A stretch of 64,000 nucleotides of DNA from Amylostereum areolatum (lineage: Eukaryota > Basidiomycota > Agaricomycetes > Russulales > Stereaceae): the NCBI GenBank assembly GCA_012932865.1, contig SAXG01000006.1, positions 1 to 64,000 on the forward strand, in the 5' to 3' direction. Made by a program: the position numbers and the translations under genes. Shown in pieces: positions 9,915-20,999 of the stretch. Position 1 is the first letter of the stretch. Each line of letters begins with the position of its first letter. Below the pieces are notes generated by a model. That model saw only the letters and a program-made list of their open reading frames with translations. It was not told the origin of the DNA and did no database searches.

Positions 9915-12275
9915 ATGTCGGATCCTCGTTTCGCTCGCTTCAAGACAGACCCTCGCTTTCGCCGTCCAAAAAAGCAACACTCCAAGGTCGTCCTCGATGA
10001 CCGCTTCAAATCCATTTTTCAGGACGACAAGAGTAAGAAGAGTAACAAGGGCGGTGCGTGAACCTCTGCTCCATCTCGTGCACCATCTGATCATATATCC
10101 TCAACGGTCTCTAGGTCGCGTAGACAAGTACGGTCGACCACTCTCAGACGACCATGAAAAAGACAACCTCAGGCGTTTTTACCGCCTCGAAAACGAAGAC
10201 CCCGAGGAGCCCGCGCCAGGACCTGACTACGCTCGTGGTGAAATTCTCCTCGAGTCTTCCGATGAGGAGGATATCCACGAGCCCTCGGATGATGATCAGA
10301 GTGACGGAGGCTTCGTCGCCCTTGGCCACGATCAATCCAGACCTATAAATGTCCTTAAAGACTCCGAAGAAGCTGAAATCGACCTCGACGAAGACGACTT
10401 CGCGGATTTGGATGCGCAGGCTGCCGCATACACCCATACACGATCAGAGCAGGACCCGGATGAAGATGACACGCCCCACACTCGCCGTTTGGCTATCGTC
10501 AACCTTGATTGGGATCATGTCCGTGCAACTCACCTATACAAAATCTTGGACTCCACGCTTTCATCCTCCCATACCTCCTCCAAGCCTGGCGCAAAAGCTG
10601 CTCCTGTGGTCCGGGGAAAGGTGATCAGCGTGCGCGTCTTCCCCAGTCAATTCGGAAAAGAACGTATGGAGAAGGAGGAGAGGGAGGGACCGCCAGTCGA
10701 ACTCCTAAGGAAGAAACCCGTGGTCGAGGAAGAGGTCAATGCGGAGAACATCTACGAGACGGGGGACGCCGACGAATATGACGAAGATGCTCTCAGGAGA
10801 TATCAGCTGGAACGACTTCGGTGAGCGTTGCCATCTTCATACGTCGCATCCATATATAACGTGGCGAAGTTTAGTTATTACTATGCAATTGTAGAATGCG
10901 ATAACGTCCAGGTCGCGTCGCATCTCGTGAACGAGCTCCAGGGTACGGAGCTGGAACGATCCGCCAACGTTTTTGACATGAGCTTCGTACCGGACGATAT
11001 GGAATTCAACGAAGACTGGAGGTCTGTCCTTGGAGTCGCTCGAACATCATACTTAGCACTTATACACACTCTTAGAGATGAGGCTACGACCTCTGACCCC
11101 ATCTCCGATTACAAAGCCCTTGACTTCGTGACAGACGTTGGTACAACCCTCATTCCACGATGCCGATGCTGAATTGCCCCCTGCAGGCCCTTAGGCACTC
11201 AAAGGTAAAGCTTACATGGGATCAGGAGGACCCGGAACGTAGTCGCGTCACCCGACGTACCTTGACGCGCAAAGAGATGGAGGAGAACGACTTCCGAGCC
11301 TACATAGCCTCGTCGTCTGACTCCGAGTCAGATGCAGGTGGTTCAGGCCTCGGTCAAAAGGCCATGGACCGCAACAAAATGCGTTCCCTTCTACTAGGTG
11401 GCGGCGGGAACGACCTTCCCGAAGGGTGGGGCAATAGCAGCTACGGTGCAGATGGTGGCGAAGACGACGTCGACATGGAGGTTACGTTTATGCCCGCCCT
11501 CAGCGAAGCCAAGGGAGGGGAGGAGACGACGCTGGAGAAGTACCAGAGGAAGATGAAGGAGAAACGGAAAAGGCGCAAAGAGGACCAGAAGATGGATACG
11601 GACACCAACAAAAAGGAGCCACTGGATGGTGATGATTTCTTCGGTGATAGCGGTGGAGAGGATGATGAACAGGGCGCTTCCTCCCAACCGAAGACTGAAG
11701 CGACGAAGAGCAAACGGGAACGAAAAGGGCTTGTGGACGGCCACGATCAACGCCAAACTTCCTCCCAAAATGAATTGTCTCTGTTGGTCGCCTCTGACAA
11801 CGCCGATGTCGAGCCCAACCATTTCGATATCAAGGCTATTATCAAGGCCGAGAAAAAGAAGGGTAAGAAAAAGAGGGGGAAGGGGAAGGGTGGCCAAAGC
11901 GAAGAGGGGAATAACGAGATCCAGGAGGAGTTCTCTATCGACGTCAAGGACGACCGTTTCAAGGCCTTGCACGAAGATTACAACTTCGCCATCGATCCGA
12001 GCAATCCACGGTAAGGCATGCTTCGGTCTCCTTTCTAACACCACTCAACTCTGTCATTCTCCAGTTTCAAGAAAACAACAGCCATGTCGGCTCTTCTGAA
12101 TGAACGATCCCAACGACAGAAACAGAAGCGTTATACAGGCCAGTCCGAGGAGATAAGATCCTCAAGTATAGCTATTTCAAATGCCGGCCAAAACTTGAAG
12201 AGTCTCGTGGAAAGCGTCAAGCGCAAGAGCTCGGCGATGGAGGAAAACGTAGTAGGAAAACGGAGGAGGACATAA
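9915..12275 (+). CDS. ESF1: ESF1, nucleolar pre-rRNA processing protein
   Basis: Six exons (9915-10053, 10115-10820, 10875-11021, 11076-11136, 11187-12010, 12065-12275) give 695 residues. The N-terminus carries DPRFRRPKKQHSKVVLDDRF and KVDKYGRP-like RVDKYGRP; then an acidic stretch, a conserved TRRLAIVNLDWDHVRATHLY segment, and YYYAIVECDNVQVASHLVNE. The C-terminus holds the NUC153 motif DRFKALHEDYNFAIDPSNPR followed by FKKT. This order is that of ESF1, a component of the small-subunit processome needed for 18S rRNA maturation in the nucleolus. Highly charged Glu/Lys-rich inserts near residues 440-560 are normal for the family. Confidence 0.95.
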
Positions 12276-12476
12276 TCGCGGCGTTACGTTCCCTTTCGCT
12301 TTACTGTATTTCGGCGTGGATTGGTTTGTATAACGCAACAGTACATTTTCCCCCAGTGGCTTGTTCATGGCACCCGGCATAAAAATTACGCTGGTGGGAG
12401 CGCTGGGTAGTATACAAGAAATATCGTCTACTTTCTTTTGCCCTTCCTTGGACCTTCGCCGTGCGGTCCATCCTGC

Positions 12477-13385
12477 CTACGAAATCTTGGCATTGGAGAA
12501 GTCCAGCTCTGGGTGAGCGGCCTGGAATTTCTTCAGTGCCTAGCAAATGGATTCAGGATAAGATGTGATGAATACATGCAAACCCAAGGCTTGCCTCTTG
12601 TTTCTTGAGCTCGTCGGACGTGGGCTTCCCCATTTGCTTTGGATAATGATCAGCAGTAACGATACTCTCATGCAATTGTTGTCTTACTCTTTGTTGATTG
12701 TCAAACTTGTTCAATGTTAGTCGACGTGGAGACTAGATATGGACGAGGAACGGCCGACTTACCATCATCTTTTCAACCATCCCCCTGGACCGAGGTGAAA
12801 AAAAAAACATGGATCCTGTGACAGAATATATGATTTACCTAGTTTCTCCGTCAAGATCGCTGAGTTTACTATTCTCCGGCTGGATCTTCTTGGTGTCGAT
12901 CTTGGGGTGGTGGGTGAGAACGTTCTCCCACCATCGCATCTTGTTGACTTTCTCTAAGTGGATTTCCACCGAAGATTGGTCCTCTAAGGTATACATGATT
13001 AACCTCGTCCGTAACAGGACATCTCGCCACCCACCAACAGTCCAGGTGCTTTCTTCCACCTTGATCTCCTGACAGAGCTCGCCACTCATGATCGGTTCCT
13101 TACCCTTCAAGCCGACGCTGAGTTTTTGTTTCTGAATGACAACGTTGAGATCGCGGGCGCGAGTTCCTTTCGGAATGGGGACAACGAGGTCGACCTCGGT
13201 CAATTCTTGTTTCCAAGAGTAAGGAAGTGCTGTGGCGCATATATTCGTGTCGGCCTCAAGAGATACAGCAGGAGATACATGATCGTACCAGCCTGCTCTG
13301 CCACCTCTCTTGCGCGATCGGCTTTGTCCTTCGCTTCTTTCTCCTCTGGCGTGAGCTTGTCGTAATCTTCTTCGATATTGGCCAT
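12477..13385 (-). CDS. nudC: NudC family protein with CS domain
   Basis: Short N-terminal helix (EEDYDKLTPEEKEAKDKADRAREV up to about residue 31, split here as EEDYDKLTPEEK and EAKDKADRAREV) followed by a CS/p23-like domain: YSWKQELTEVDLVVPIP, DLNVVIQKQKLSVGLKG and IHLEKVNKMRWWENVLTHH. The C-terminus reads QMGKPTSDELKK and QAAHPELDFSNAKIS. These are hallmarks of fungal NudC, an Hsp90-type co-chaperone that stabilises dynein-pathway proteins such as LIS1 for nuclear movement. Introns are phase-consistent; one at 12540-12594 starts with GC instead of GT. An intron near 13040 is a multiple of three and stop-free, so an unspliced read would simply insert residues. The ATG at 13385 faces the SUMO ligase gene. 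Confidence 0.93.
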
Positions 13386-13579
13386 TACTGTCTCAGGGAT
13401 AGAGGAATGAAGCGGTACTTATCAGGAATCGACTTCGCCGCGTTTACCCAAGGTGTGACCACGTGATGATACCTCTTTTCCGATTCAATTCCGTCCTCGG
13501 CACTTCGACTTGCACAGCGACCATCTCCTGACTGCTTCACATACTCCTTACTCCCCAGCACTCTTTGCTGGATCATACA

Positions 13580-16076
13580 ATGTCTACGCCTGAAAGTGGC
13601 TGGGAGGATTTTGAGGTATGCTCCTATCCAGTCTCTGCCACGCACGACGCATCCCTCACGCGCGTCTAACCAGAACGTCAAGGCAAATATTAGGCACAAC
13701 ACGGTGGACAGGCTTAAGACTATTATCGTCGGCTTCAACGACGAATGTCGCTCGGTCATTGGAAAAACTGGCAAAAAGCAAGACCTCATAGATCGCATTA
13801 TCGCTTCCTTGGACAAGTGGAAGGCAACATCTAACTTGGCGATGTTTACTAAGGCGCGTGGGGTCATTTATCAAGTGAAGCACACCGGAACGTGAGTCCC
13901 CCGCCACTTTGTTCCTTCCTCTCCACGCCGCCTTGTTCTCCTCCATTGCCCTCACCTACTTATCTCGCATCTGGTCCACAGCTATACTTCCGGCGGTCAA
14001 GGGACCTCGTTCGCATCCCCCAGCGCTTCCAACCCCTCATCGTCCTTGCCACGCTTCGATCCGTATTCCGCTACTCGAAGGCCACCTCCTGGTGCGCCAA
14101 TGCCATCCGGGACATACGCAGCTGGGAGCTCCTCGGGCACCTCTCGAACGCGTGCGTATTCTATGTCGATCTTTGAACTTAACTGACGATGGTGATGTAG
14201 CTATACGATTCAAATCTTCCCCATTCTTCTCCTCCGAACAACAAGTATCTTCCGTTGTTGAATGCCCTGGTGTGTCGTGATTTTCCTAGAATATATGCGG
14301 TCTTTTAACTGTGCCTTGTACAGAATCGACGAGCTCGGTTGATCGCCGCCAGCAGACCGTCACCTTCACGCTTGCTCCTGAACATCTCGCGAAGCTCAGG
14401 GCTCCCGAGTAAGTTGTCCGCGACAGATGTTGTACACGCCTTAATTTCTTCCAGGCGAGATTGGCAGCTTCGCCTGTTCTGCACGTCCAATACGTTCTAT
14501 TCTCAAGGCTCAACCGCCTTCCGCGTCAACACTCAACCTTGTCCCATCGAATTCCCCCCAACTTGCGAGATCCGCGTTAATCAGAATCAAGTCCAGGCTA
14601 ACACCAAGGGCCTAAAGAAGAAACCCGGAACGGCGCCTCCCCCGGAGATCACCAAGTTTGTGCAACAAACAACTGCTAGCAACCGGGTCGAACTGGTCTA
14701 TGTCAACAGTCAACAGAACAATAACCAGCAACCACCGCCAGCTAAGGTAAGTAGCTTGGACACACTTCGATTGGCACTCACACGATCTTCATAGAAATAT
14801 TATATGGTGGTGATGTTGGTTCAAGTTACCACAGTGGATCAGCTTGTAGAGCGGCTCAAGAAAGGGAAATTCCGGAGTGCCCCTAGTATCCGCGAGTCAA
14901 GGGGTAAGGTTTGTGTCCCGCTGCGCTGTGCTGCACTGACGTAGCTTTGGCAAACTAGCGAGAAAGATGGCCCAGGACGACGACGACATCGTCGCCGGTC
15001 CCTCAAAGATATCCCTGAAATGTCCTGTATGTGCATTTGTGCTGCTCTAACTCTCAGCTGCTTACCGTTTCTTAGCTGAGCTACATGCGCATAACGACGC
15101 CTGCGCGATCTTCGCAGTGCGTGCATCCATCGTGTTTCGACGCGATGTCCTGGTACTCCGTCAACGAGCAAACGACCACATGGAATTGCCCGATATGTGA
15201 GCAAGTGATAAATCACGACGAGCTCATCGTGGATGGGTGAATAGACAAGTTTTTAATTCAGCGAATCATTCCAACTGACTTTCAACACTAGATATTTCGA
15301 CGAGATTTTGAAGGCAACGCCGGAGAGTGTGGAAGACGTGATGGTGGAAGCGGACGGTGAATGGCACACATCCGACGACCGATATGCCTCGGCAAGTTGG
15401 AAAGCGACCCACCCACCGGCACCTCCCGCGACTCAGTCGCCTGCGGAAGAACCTGCTCATAGCAGTGCGTCTTCGAGTTCTTCCAAGACGCTTGTCAACA
15501 TACCATCCGCTTCCACCGGAAAAGAGAAATCTGCCGCCGCCGATGTGGAGGTATTTGTGCTAGACTCCGACGATGAGGACGAGGGCCAGGTGAACCGACA
15601 GCTGTCGCCTTCCTATCGCTCATCGGTTGCCTCTTTCGATCATGGCCCCCCAGACTCTCAGGTTATCGACCTGACATTGGACTCTGACGACGAGGCGGAC
15701 CGTGCACCGAGCAGGAAACGCAAGGCTGTGGACATGGAGTCGCCGTCTGAGCAAGTTTGGAAGAAATCGCGAGGGGATGATTTGCAGGGCGCGGTTGTGG
15801 GCACCATCAATGGTAATGTCAACACTCTCGCCTCCGATCCCTCCGCCAGTGGTAGTAATTATGGCGGAAGCCCGTATATGAACGGCACCCTTTCTCAGCG
15901 TCAATCTTCCGACCCCCCCGCCCCTTCCCCCGTTTTCCTCATTTGCCACATCCTATATCATGCCCTATTCTCGACCTCCGAGCCCTCCTGCAACCCGACC
16001 AAGGCCGGATGTTGCGTACCGCTCTTCGTATCCTCGAGACTTTGAGGAATACCCTCCTTGGCCGACGAGATACTAG
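13580..16076 (+). CDS. SIZ/PIAS-type SUMO E3 ligase
   Basis: Exon 1 encodes MSTPESGWEDFE and is followed by a SAP-like helix region with GFNDECRSVIGKTGKKQDLIDRI. Further exons give a PINIT domain (FRVNTQPCPIEFPPTCEIRVN; here FRVNTQPCPIEFPP then TCEIRVNQNQ, and YYMVVMLVQVTTVDQLVERL) and an SP-RING with KISLKCPLSYMRITTP, QCVHPSCFDAMSW and WNCPICEQ. An acidic segment VFVLDSDDEDEG downstream resembles a SUMO-interacting motif. The protein would couple Ubc9~SUMO to nuclear targets. The C-terminus is uncertain: the main frame stops at 16045, but after C-runs at 15913-15931 another frame (IMPYSRPPSPPATRPRPD) runs to a stop at 16076, implying a missed intron or an indel. Confidence 0.9.
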
Positions 16077-16602
16077 AGAACTACGGAGTTTGGGCGCTTG
16101 GGATCACAGTCGGTTTTGTGCAGGATTTCTCGTTTGGATCGGTACGGGTTAATAGTACTTATGGATATGGTTCTCTGTGTAATTTTCTTCCTCTCGGCGT
16201 ACATACTTGGTTTGCGTTCCGCTATCACGCACGGCCACTCGATTCTGCACACTGTAATATGAACGGTTACTGCGTGCTCTCTCTGTCATGAAAGGGTGTG
16301 TACTGTACACGAGGGACACGGCGAGAGGGCAGGGGGAGAGGGCGCGTCCGATTGGGTGAAAGCTGCGAAGTTGTTCGGAGTTGGGCTGGCGAATGCGCAT
16401 TGGGCCACGAAATAAGTTTCCCTGCAGTTGTTCCGGAGAGGCCGGTCGTTACTGGTTCCCACCATCCCGTGATTCTTTCCCGGGTCTTTCCGCAGGGTGA
16501 GCGGAGCGGATAAAAGCGTCACGCCGAAATTTCTGCCCAGCATCCCTTCCCCCATCATCTCCTCCCCGTTTCTTTCCCTTCCCCCTCCCCTCTCATCTAA
16601 AA
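16077..16602. promoter_or_regulatory. Intergenic region upstream of the ADP/ATP carrier
   Basis: The 526 bases hold the 3' end of the SUMO ligase gene and the carrier promoter. The last 60 bases before the carrier ATG are almost pure pyrimidine (CT-rich tract around 16537-16595), a usual feature of strongly expressed fungal genes. No TATA box or gene is evident. Confidence 0.5.
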
Positions 16603-17920
16603 ATGTCCGAGACGAAGAAGACGAAGACGCCCCAGGAGTTCTTGAGTGCGTATGCTCTTTTCAACAGTTGCCTTTTCTGCCAGCGCAACAAACTGACGTC
16701 TTCATTCAGTTGACTTCATGATGGGTGGTGTCTCCGCTGTACGTTCCCTTTCTTCTTACCTTCTTGCATTGCATACTTAATTCGTGTATTTCATGTAGGC
16801 CGTCGCGAAGACTTCTGCTGCTCCCATTGAGCGCATCAAGCTCCTCGTCCAGAACCAGGATGAGATGGTTTGTTTCCCCGTTGTGCAGCCTCGACGTCTT
16901 CTGATGCAGTATATCGTTTTCAGATCAAGCAGGGTCGTCTCTCCGCACCCTACAAGGGCGTTGCCGACTGTTTCGCTCGTACCTACAAAGACGAGGGTGT
17001 CATGTCCCTTTGGCGTGGAAACACTGCCAACGTCATCCGTTACTTCCCAACGCAGGCGTTGAACTTTGCCTTCAGTGCGTTGGCTCGTTCTTTGCAACGA
17101 CACAGTACTAATCTTCGCTCCAGAGGACTACTTCAAGTCCCTCTTCGGCTTCAAGAAGTCTGAGGGTTACTGGACGTGGTTCGCCGGCAACATCGCGTCT
17201 GGTGGTGCGGCAGGTGCTTCTTCCCTACTCTTCGTGTACTCTCTCGACTACGCGCGTACCCGTCTCGCGAACGACGCCAAGTCTTCAAAGGGCGGAGGAG
17301 CTCGCCAGTTCAACGGTCTCGTCGATGTCTACAAGAAGACCCTCGCTTCTGACGGTATCGCCGGTCTCTACCGTGGCTTCGTTCCCTCCGTCGTCGGTAT
17401 CATCGTCTACCGTGGTCTCTACTTCGGTGTATACGACTCCCTCAGTGCGTACCGTCCTTATTCCTTCGTATGCTGTTCCCCTGACAGGTGAACAGAACCC
17501 GTTGTCCTCGTTGGTGCTCTCGAGGGATCCTTCTTCGCATCCTTCTTGCTTGGTTGGGGTGTTACCGTTGGTGCCGGTCTTGCGTCGTACCCTCTGGACA
17601 CAATCCGTCGCCGTATGATGATGACGTCCGGTTCCACTACCCACTACAAATCTATGTTCGACGCTGCCTCTCAGGTGCGTTTCTATTGGATTTGGTTATC
17701 TCTGATATTTACGGGCAGTGTAGATCGTCGCAAAGGAGGGCACCAAGTCTCTGTTCAAGGGTGCTGGTGCCAACATCCTCCGTGGCGTTGCCGGCGCTGG
17801 TGTGTTGTCGCTCTACGACAAGCTCCAGGAGGTCATGTTCGGCAAGGTCTACTCGGGTGGTAAGTGTCCACCCTCGCACTCATATGCTTATGTTGACCGT
17901 GTCTCTTAGGCTCTGGTTAA
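16603..17920 (+). CDS. Mitochondrial ADP/ATP carrier
   Basis: Spliced exons give three mitochondrial-carrier repeats: [33 protein letters not shown] and [14 protein letters not shown]. The RRRMMM hexapeptide is diagnostic for ADP/ATP translocases. Other family blocks are present: [39 protein letters not shown], and [20 protein letters not shown]. The protein exchanges matrix ATP for cytosolic ADP across the inner membrane. At least six short introns interrupt the gene; the last coding exon is only a few codons (SGGSG then TAA at 17918-17920, after an intron whose acceptor is CTTAG). Start is the first ATG, after a pyrimidine-rich leader. Confidence 0.96.
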
Positions 17921-18322
17921 AGGGCTTCGATTTCATGACGACCTTTGGCGGCGGGTTGCGTTTCGGACATATTTTACTTCCTTTCTTTGCACTAGATTCC
18001 CGAATTATATCTCCCGCTATTGCCATATTGTCTACTCTCAGGGTATGGGCCTACAGTCCTTCAATGAGTCGCATAGTATATCTGCAATATACACTGATGA
18101 TTGGGTGGACAGACGTTGTGAATTGAGTCTTCTCACAGAATGCTCACCGACTCCTGAGTGTTTGGTATGAACAGTTGGCTAAAACAGAATAACTGTCTTC
18201 TGTTTTATGTTTGGCTGCGAGAGACCACGTTGGCTCGTTGATGTCGGCATATGAAACTTAGATGTTGGTCGGTCTCCGTGGGGTACCGCTAGCCCATGCT
18301 CTAACTTGTGGCATCCAACTCA
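17921..18322. other. Intergenic gap between carrier and IRC3
   Basis: The 402 bases hold the 3' untranslated region of the carrier and the promoter of the IRC3 gene. There is no open frame with a recognisable product, no TATA box near the IRC3 start and no repeat that I can see. Confidence 0.5.
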
Positions 18323-20912
18323 ATGCAATGCATGGTCAAATATTTTCAACATCCCTGTTGTCGAGCGTGGCCTTTCGTTCCTTCGCTTCTCCGTAACCAC
18401 GCCCGGTACGCGTCCACTTTCTCCCTCCGGCCGTACCAAGAAGCCTGCCTGGACGCATGTCTCGACGCCCTCCAGTCCGGGGTCTCTCGCATCGGGGTCT
18501 CCCTTCCTACTGGCGCAGGCAAGACGGCTGTATTCGTTTCCCTTTTGTCTCGACTGCAGCCTGCCAAGGGTCGTTCAAATGCGACGCGTTCTTTGGTGAT
18601 CGTAAACAGCGTCGAGTTAGCGCGGCAGGCTGCCGCTCAAGCGTCGAAGATGCGCCCGGACTGGACGGTAGAAATAGAGCAGGGAGCAAAGCACCAAGCT
18701 TCAGGTCGAGCCGATGTGTGAGTCTTTTGTTCTCTCGTTCCCACTTGTTCTTAGCCTTGCCTTTCAAGGACCGTTGCAACATATCAAACCCTCCTTCAAC
18801 CTCAACGACTGAGTAAATTCTCTCCAGCAGACCTCAAAGCAGTCGTCGTGGACGAAGCGCATCATGCTGCTGCTCCTTCGTGTGTAACATTTGATCCTCC
18901 AACGCATGCATGTCTCATTCTGTGGTTTATCAGTTACCGTCGACTACTGTCACAGTTCAATCAAGCCATTCGTAGCCCCGACCTCGTCCCCACCACCGCC
19001 CCCGCGACCTATCAGATCCCTATATTTGGTTTCTCTGCCACCTTTAGCCGCCATGACGGACTAGCGTTAGGTTCGGTGTTCGAAAGGATCGTGTACCATC
19101 GCGATTTCCTACAGATGATCAAGGAGGAATGGTGGGTCGCACTCCAACCTCCTGTCTACCCTGTTAAAGCGTTATGACGCAGGCTTTGCAATGTCCGCTT
19201 CACCACCGTCCGGGCGAACATCGACTTCAAGCAAGTTACGGTCAACTCCCGTACAGGCGACTTCAACCCAACCAGCCTTGCTCATGTCGTCAATACGGAC
19301 ACCGTCAACCACTTGATTGTCCGGTCTTGGTTAGATAAAGCGGGCAAGTACCTCGCGAAGGCTGCAATCATGCTTGTCTCACACTCCTGCGCTAGGTGAC
19401 CGGAAGTCGACGCTAGTGTTCTGTGTCAATATCGCCCATGTCCGCGAGTTAACGAAGGTGTTTCGTGCATACGGTCTCGACGCGCGCTACGTATATTCCG
19501 GGACGCCTCTCGTCGAACGCAAGGAGCTTGTCCGCGCGTTTCGAGCGGGAGAATATCCTGTTCTCCTAAATTGCGGTATCTGTGCCACTCCGACTGTCTC
19601 CGACGTATGCTGACTCTGCTATAGCCATACTTACGGAAGGAGCTGATATCCCGAACATCGACTGCGTCGTTGTTGCCCGACCCACTCGGTCAAGGAACGT
19701 ATTCGCACAAATGGTACCTGGACCAAATCAACTGGCTGGCTGTGTGCTAACGTAGTAACGGTAGATCGGCCGAGGCATGCGACTTTCACCCGATACTGGC
19801 AAGTTGGATTGCCGTGTCATTGATTTCGTGGACGTCTTGGATCGCGTGCAAGGTATCGTTAGTACGCCGACCCTGTTTGGTCTGGATCCTTCAGAGGTGG
19901 TAGATGGTAAAGCGCACCATCTATTCGTTGGACAGTCTTCCTAATCGCGTCTACCTTATCCAGACGAGACTACGGAAAACCTCGAGGAGAGAGTTGAAGG
20001 GCATTCCATGATAGACCCGGGAGCTGAACTCGGGGCGGATACCAGACCTGACATTCCGGACCCGACCGCGGTGACCTTTGTCGACTATGATGATCCTTTT
20101 TCACTGGTAAACCATGCCTCTGGGACCACCCCACATATCATGAAGCTTAGCAGTAACGCGTGGGTCGGGTGTGGTGACGACATTTATGTCCTCGAGTGCC
20201 TAGGGAAAGGGCACATACGTATCGAGCCTGTTCGGAGAGACGATGACGACGGTCCGTCCCGAATGACTCCAAGTGGCAGAGTTACCCCTAATTTCAAACA
20301 ACAGAATCTGAGCAAAGAACGTTCTATCGCGCCCATTTTGCCCCAGCTACAAACTTCATGATGGCCAAGGCGTTGAAGTTGTCGCCTTTCCAGCACAAAC
20401 GCCATGTCATGGATGCAGAAACCCTTCCCGATGCCGTGCGCGGCTGCGACACGTACGCCTTAGCAAAGATATTGAAAGGACCTACTGCAGTGGGGTGAGT
20501 GCGCCTCTTGCTATCTGGCCGTGTCGTAACCATAACTGATCTGGTAGGCTTCTCCGTACGGCCAAGTGGAGGCGGGAACCGGCCTCAGCTAGCCAAAAGC
20601 AGTTCGTGGCGAAGAAGTGGGGCGTAAGACCTCAGGCAGTGCTCAACTCGGGCTCTGTGGATGAGCTGGCGTATCCCGACCGGGTAAAGAAGTTGACGAA
20701 AGGAGAAGCTGCGAACATAATCACTCGTTTGAAGCACGGCGCGCAAGTGAGTGTACAATTGTATTACTCCGATCATAGGTATATCATAACATATGTTGCA
20801 GACACGTTATTCCAAGAAGGTCAGAGAGCTTCGGAAGGCAACTCAAGCGGCTATGAAGGAGAACCTTAGACAAGCTAGGGAGCGTGTGCGAGTGGGACCT
20901 TTGCCGGCCTAG
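18323..20912 (+). CDS. IRC3: Mitochondrial DEAH-type helicase IRC3
   Basis: The N-terminus ([18 protein letters not shown]) looks like a mitochondrial presequence leading straight into the helicase Q/Y motif RPYQ. Helicase motifs follow in order: [12 protein letters not shown] (Walker A), [12 protein letters not shown] (DEAH box), [30 protein letters not shown], a tract with [16 protein letters not shown], and [10 protein letters not shown]. The C-terminal block [13 protein letters not shown] and the Lys/Arg-rich end are typical of IRC3-type proteins, SF2 double-strand translocases that maintain mitochondrial DNA. Several introns cut the motifs. The start could be the ATG at 18323 or the one at 18332; both keep the presequence. 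Confidence 0.9.
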
Positions 20913-20999
20913 TCGAACGTAGTCTATCTTGTGATATAATTATCTTTGCTAATAGGAGGGTTTGCACATAAGATATTGAGGTAAAGAATGTCAAGTGTG

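Noticed and set aside
11394..12044. Hydrophobic minus-strand frame of 216 codons under ESF1
   Set aside because: It lies opposite the Lys/Glu-rich exon of ESF1, whose complement is naturally Leu/Phe-rich; ESF1 is strongly supported by its motifs.
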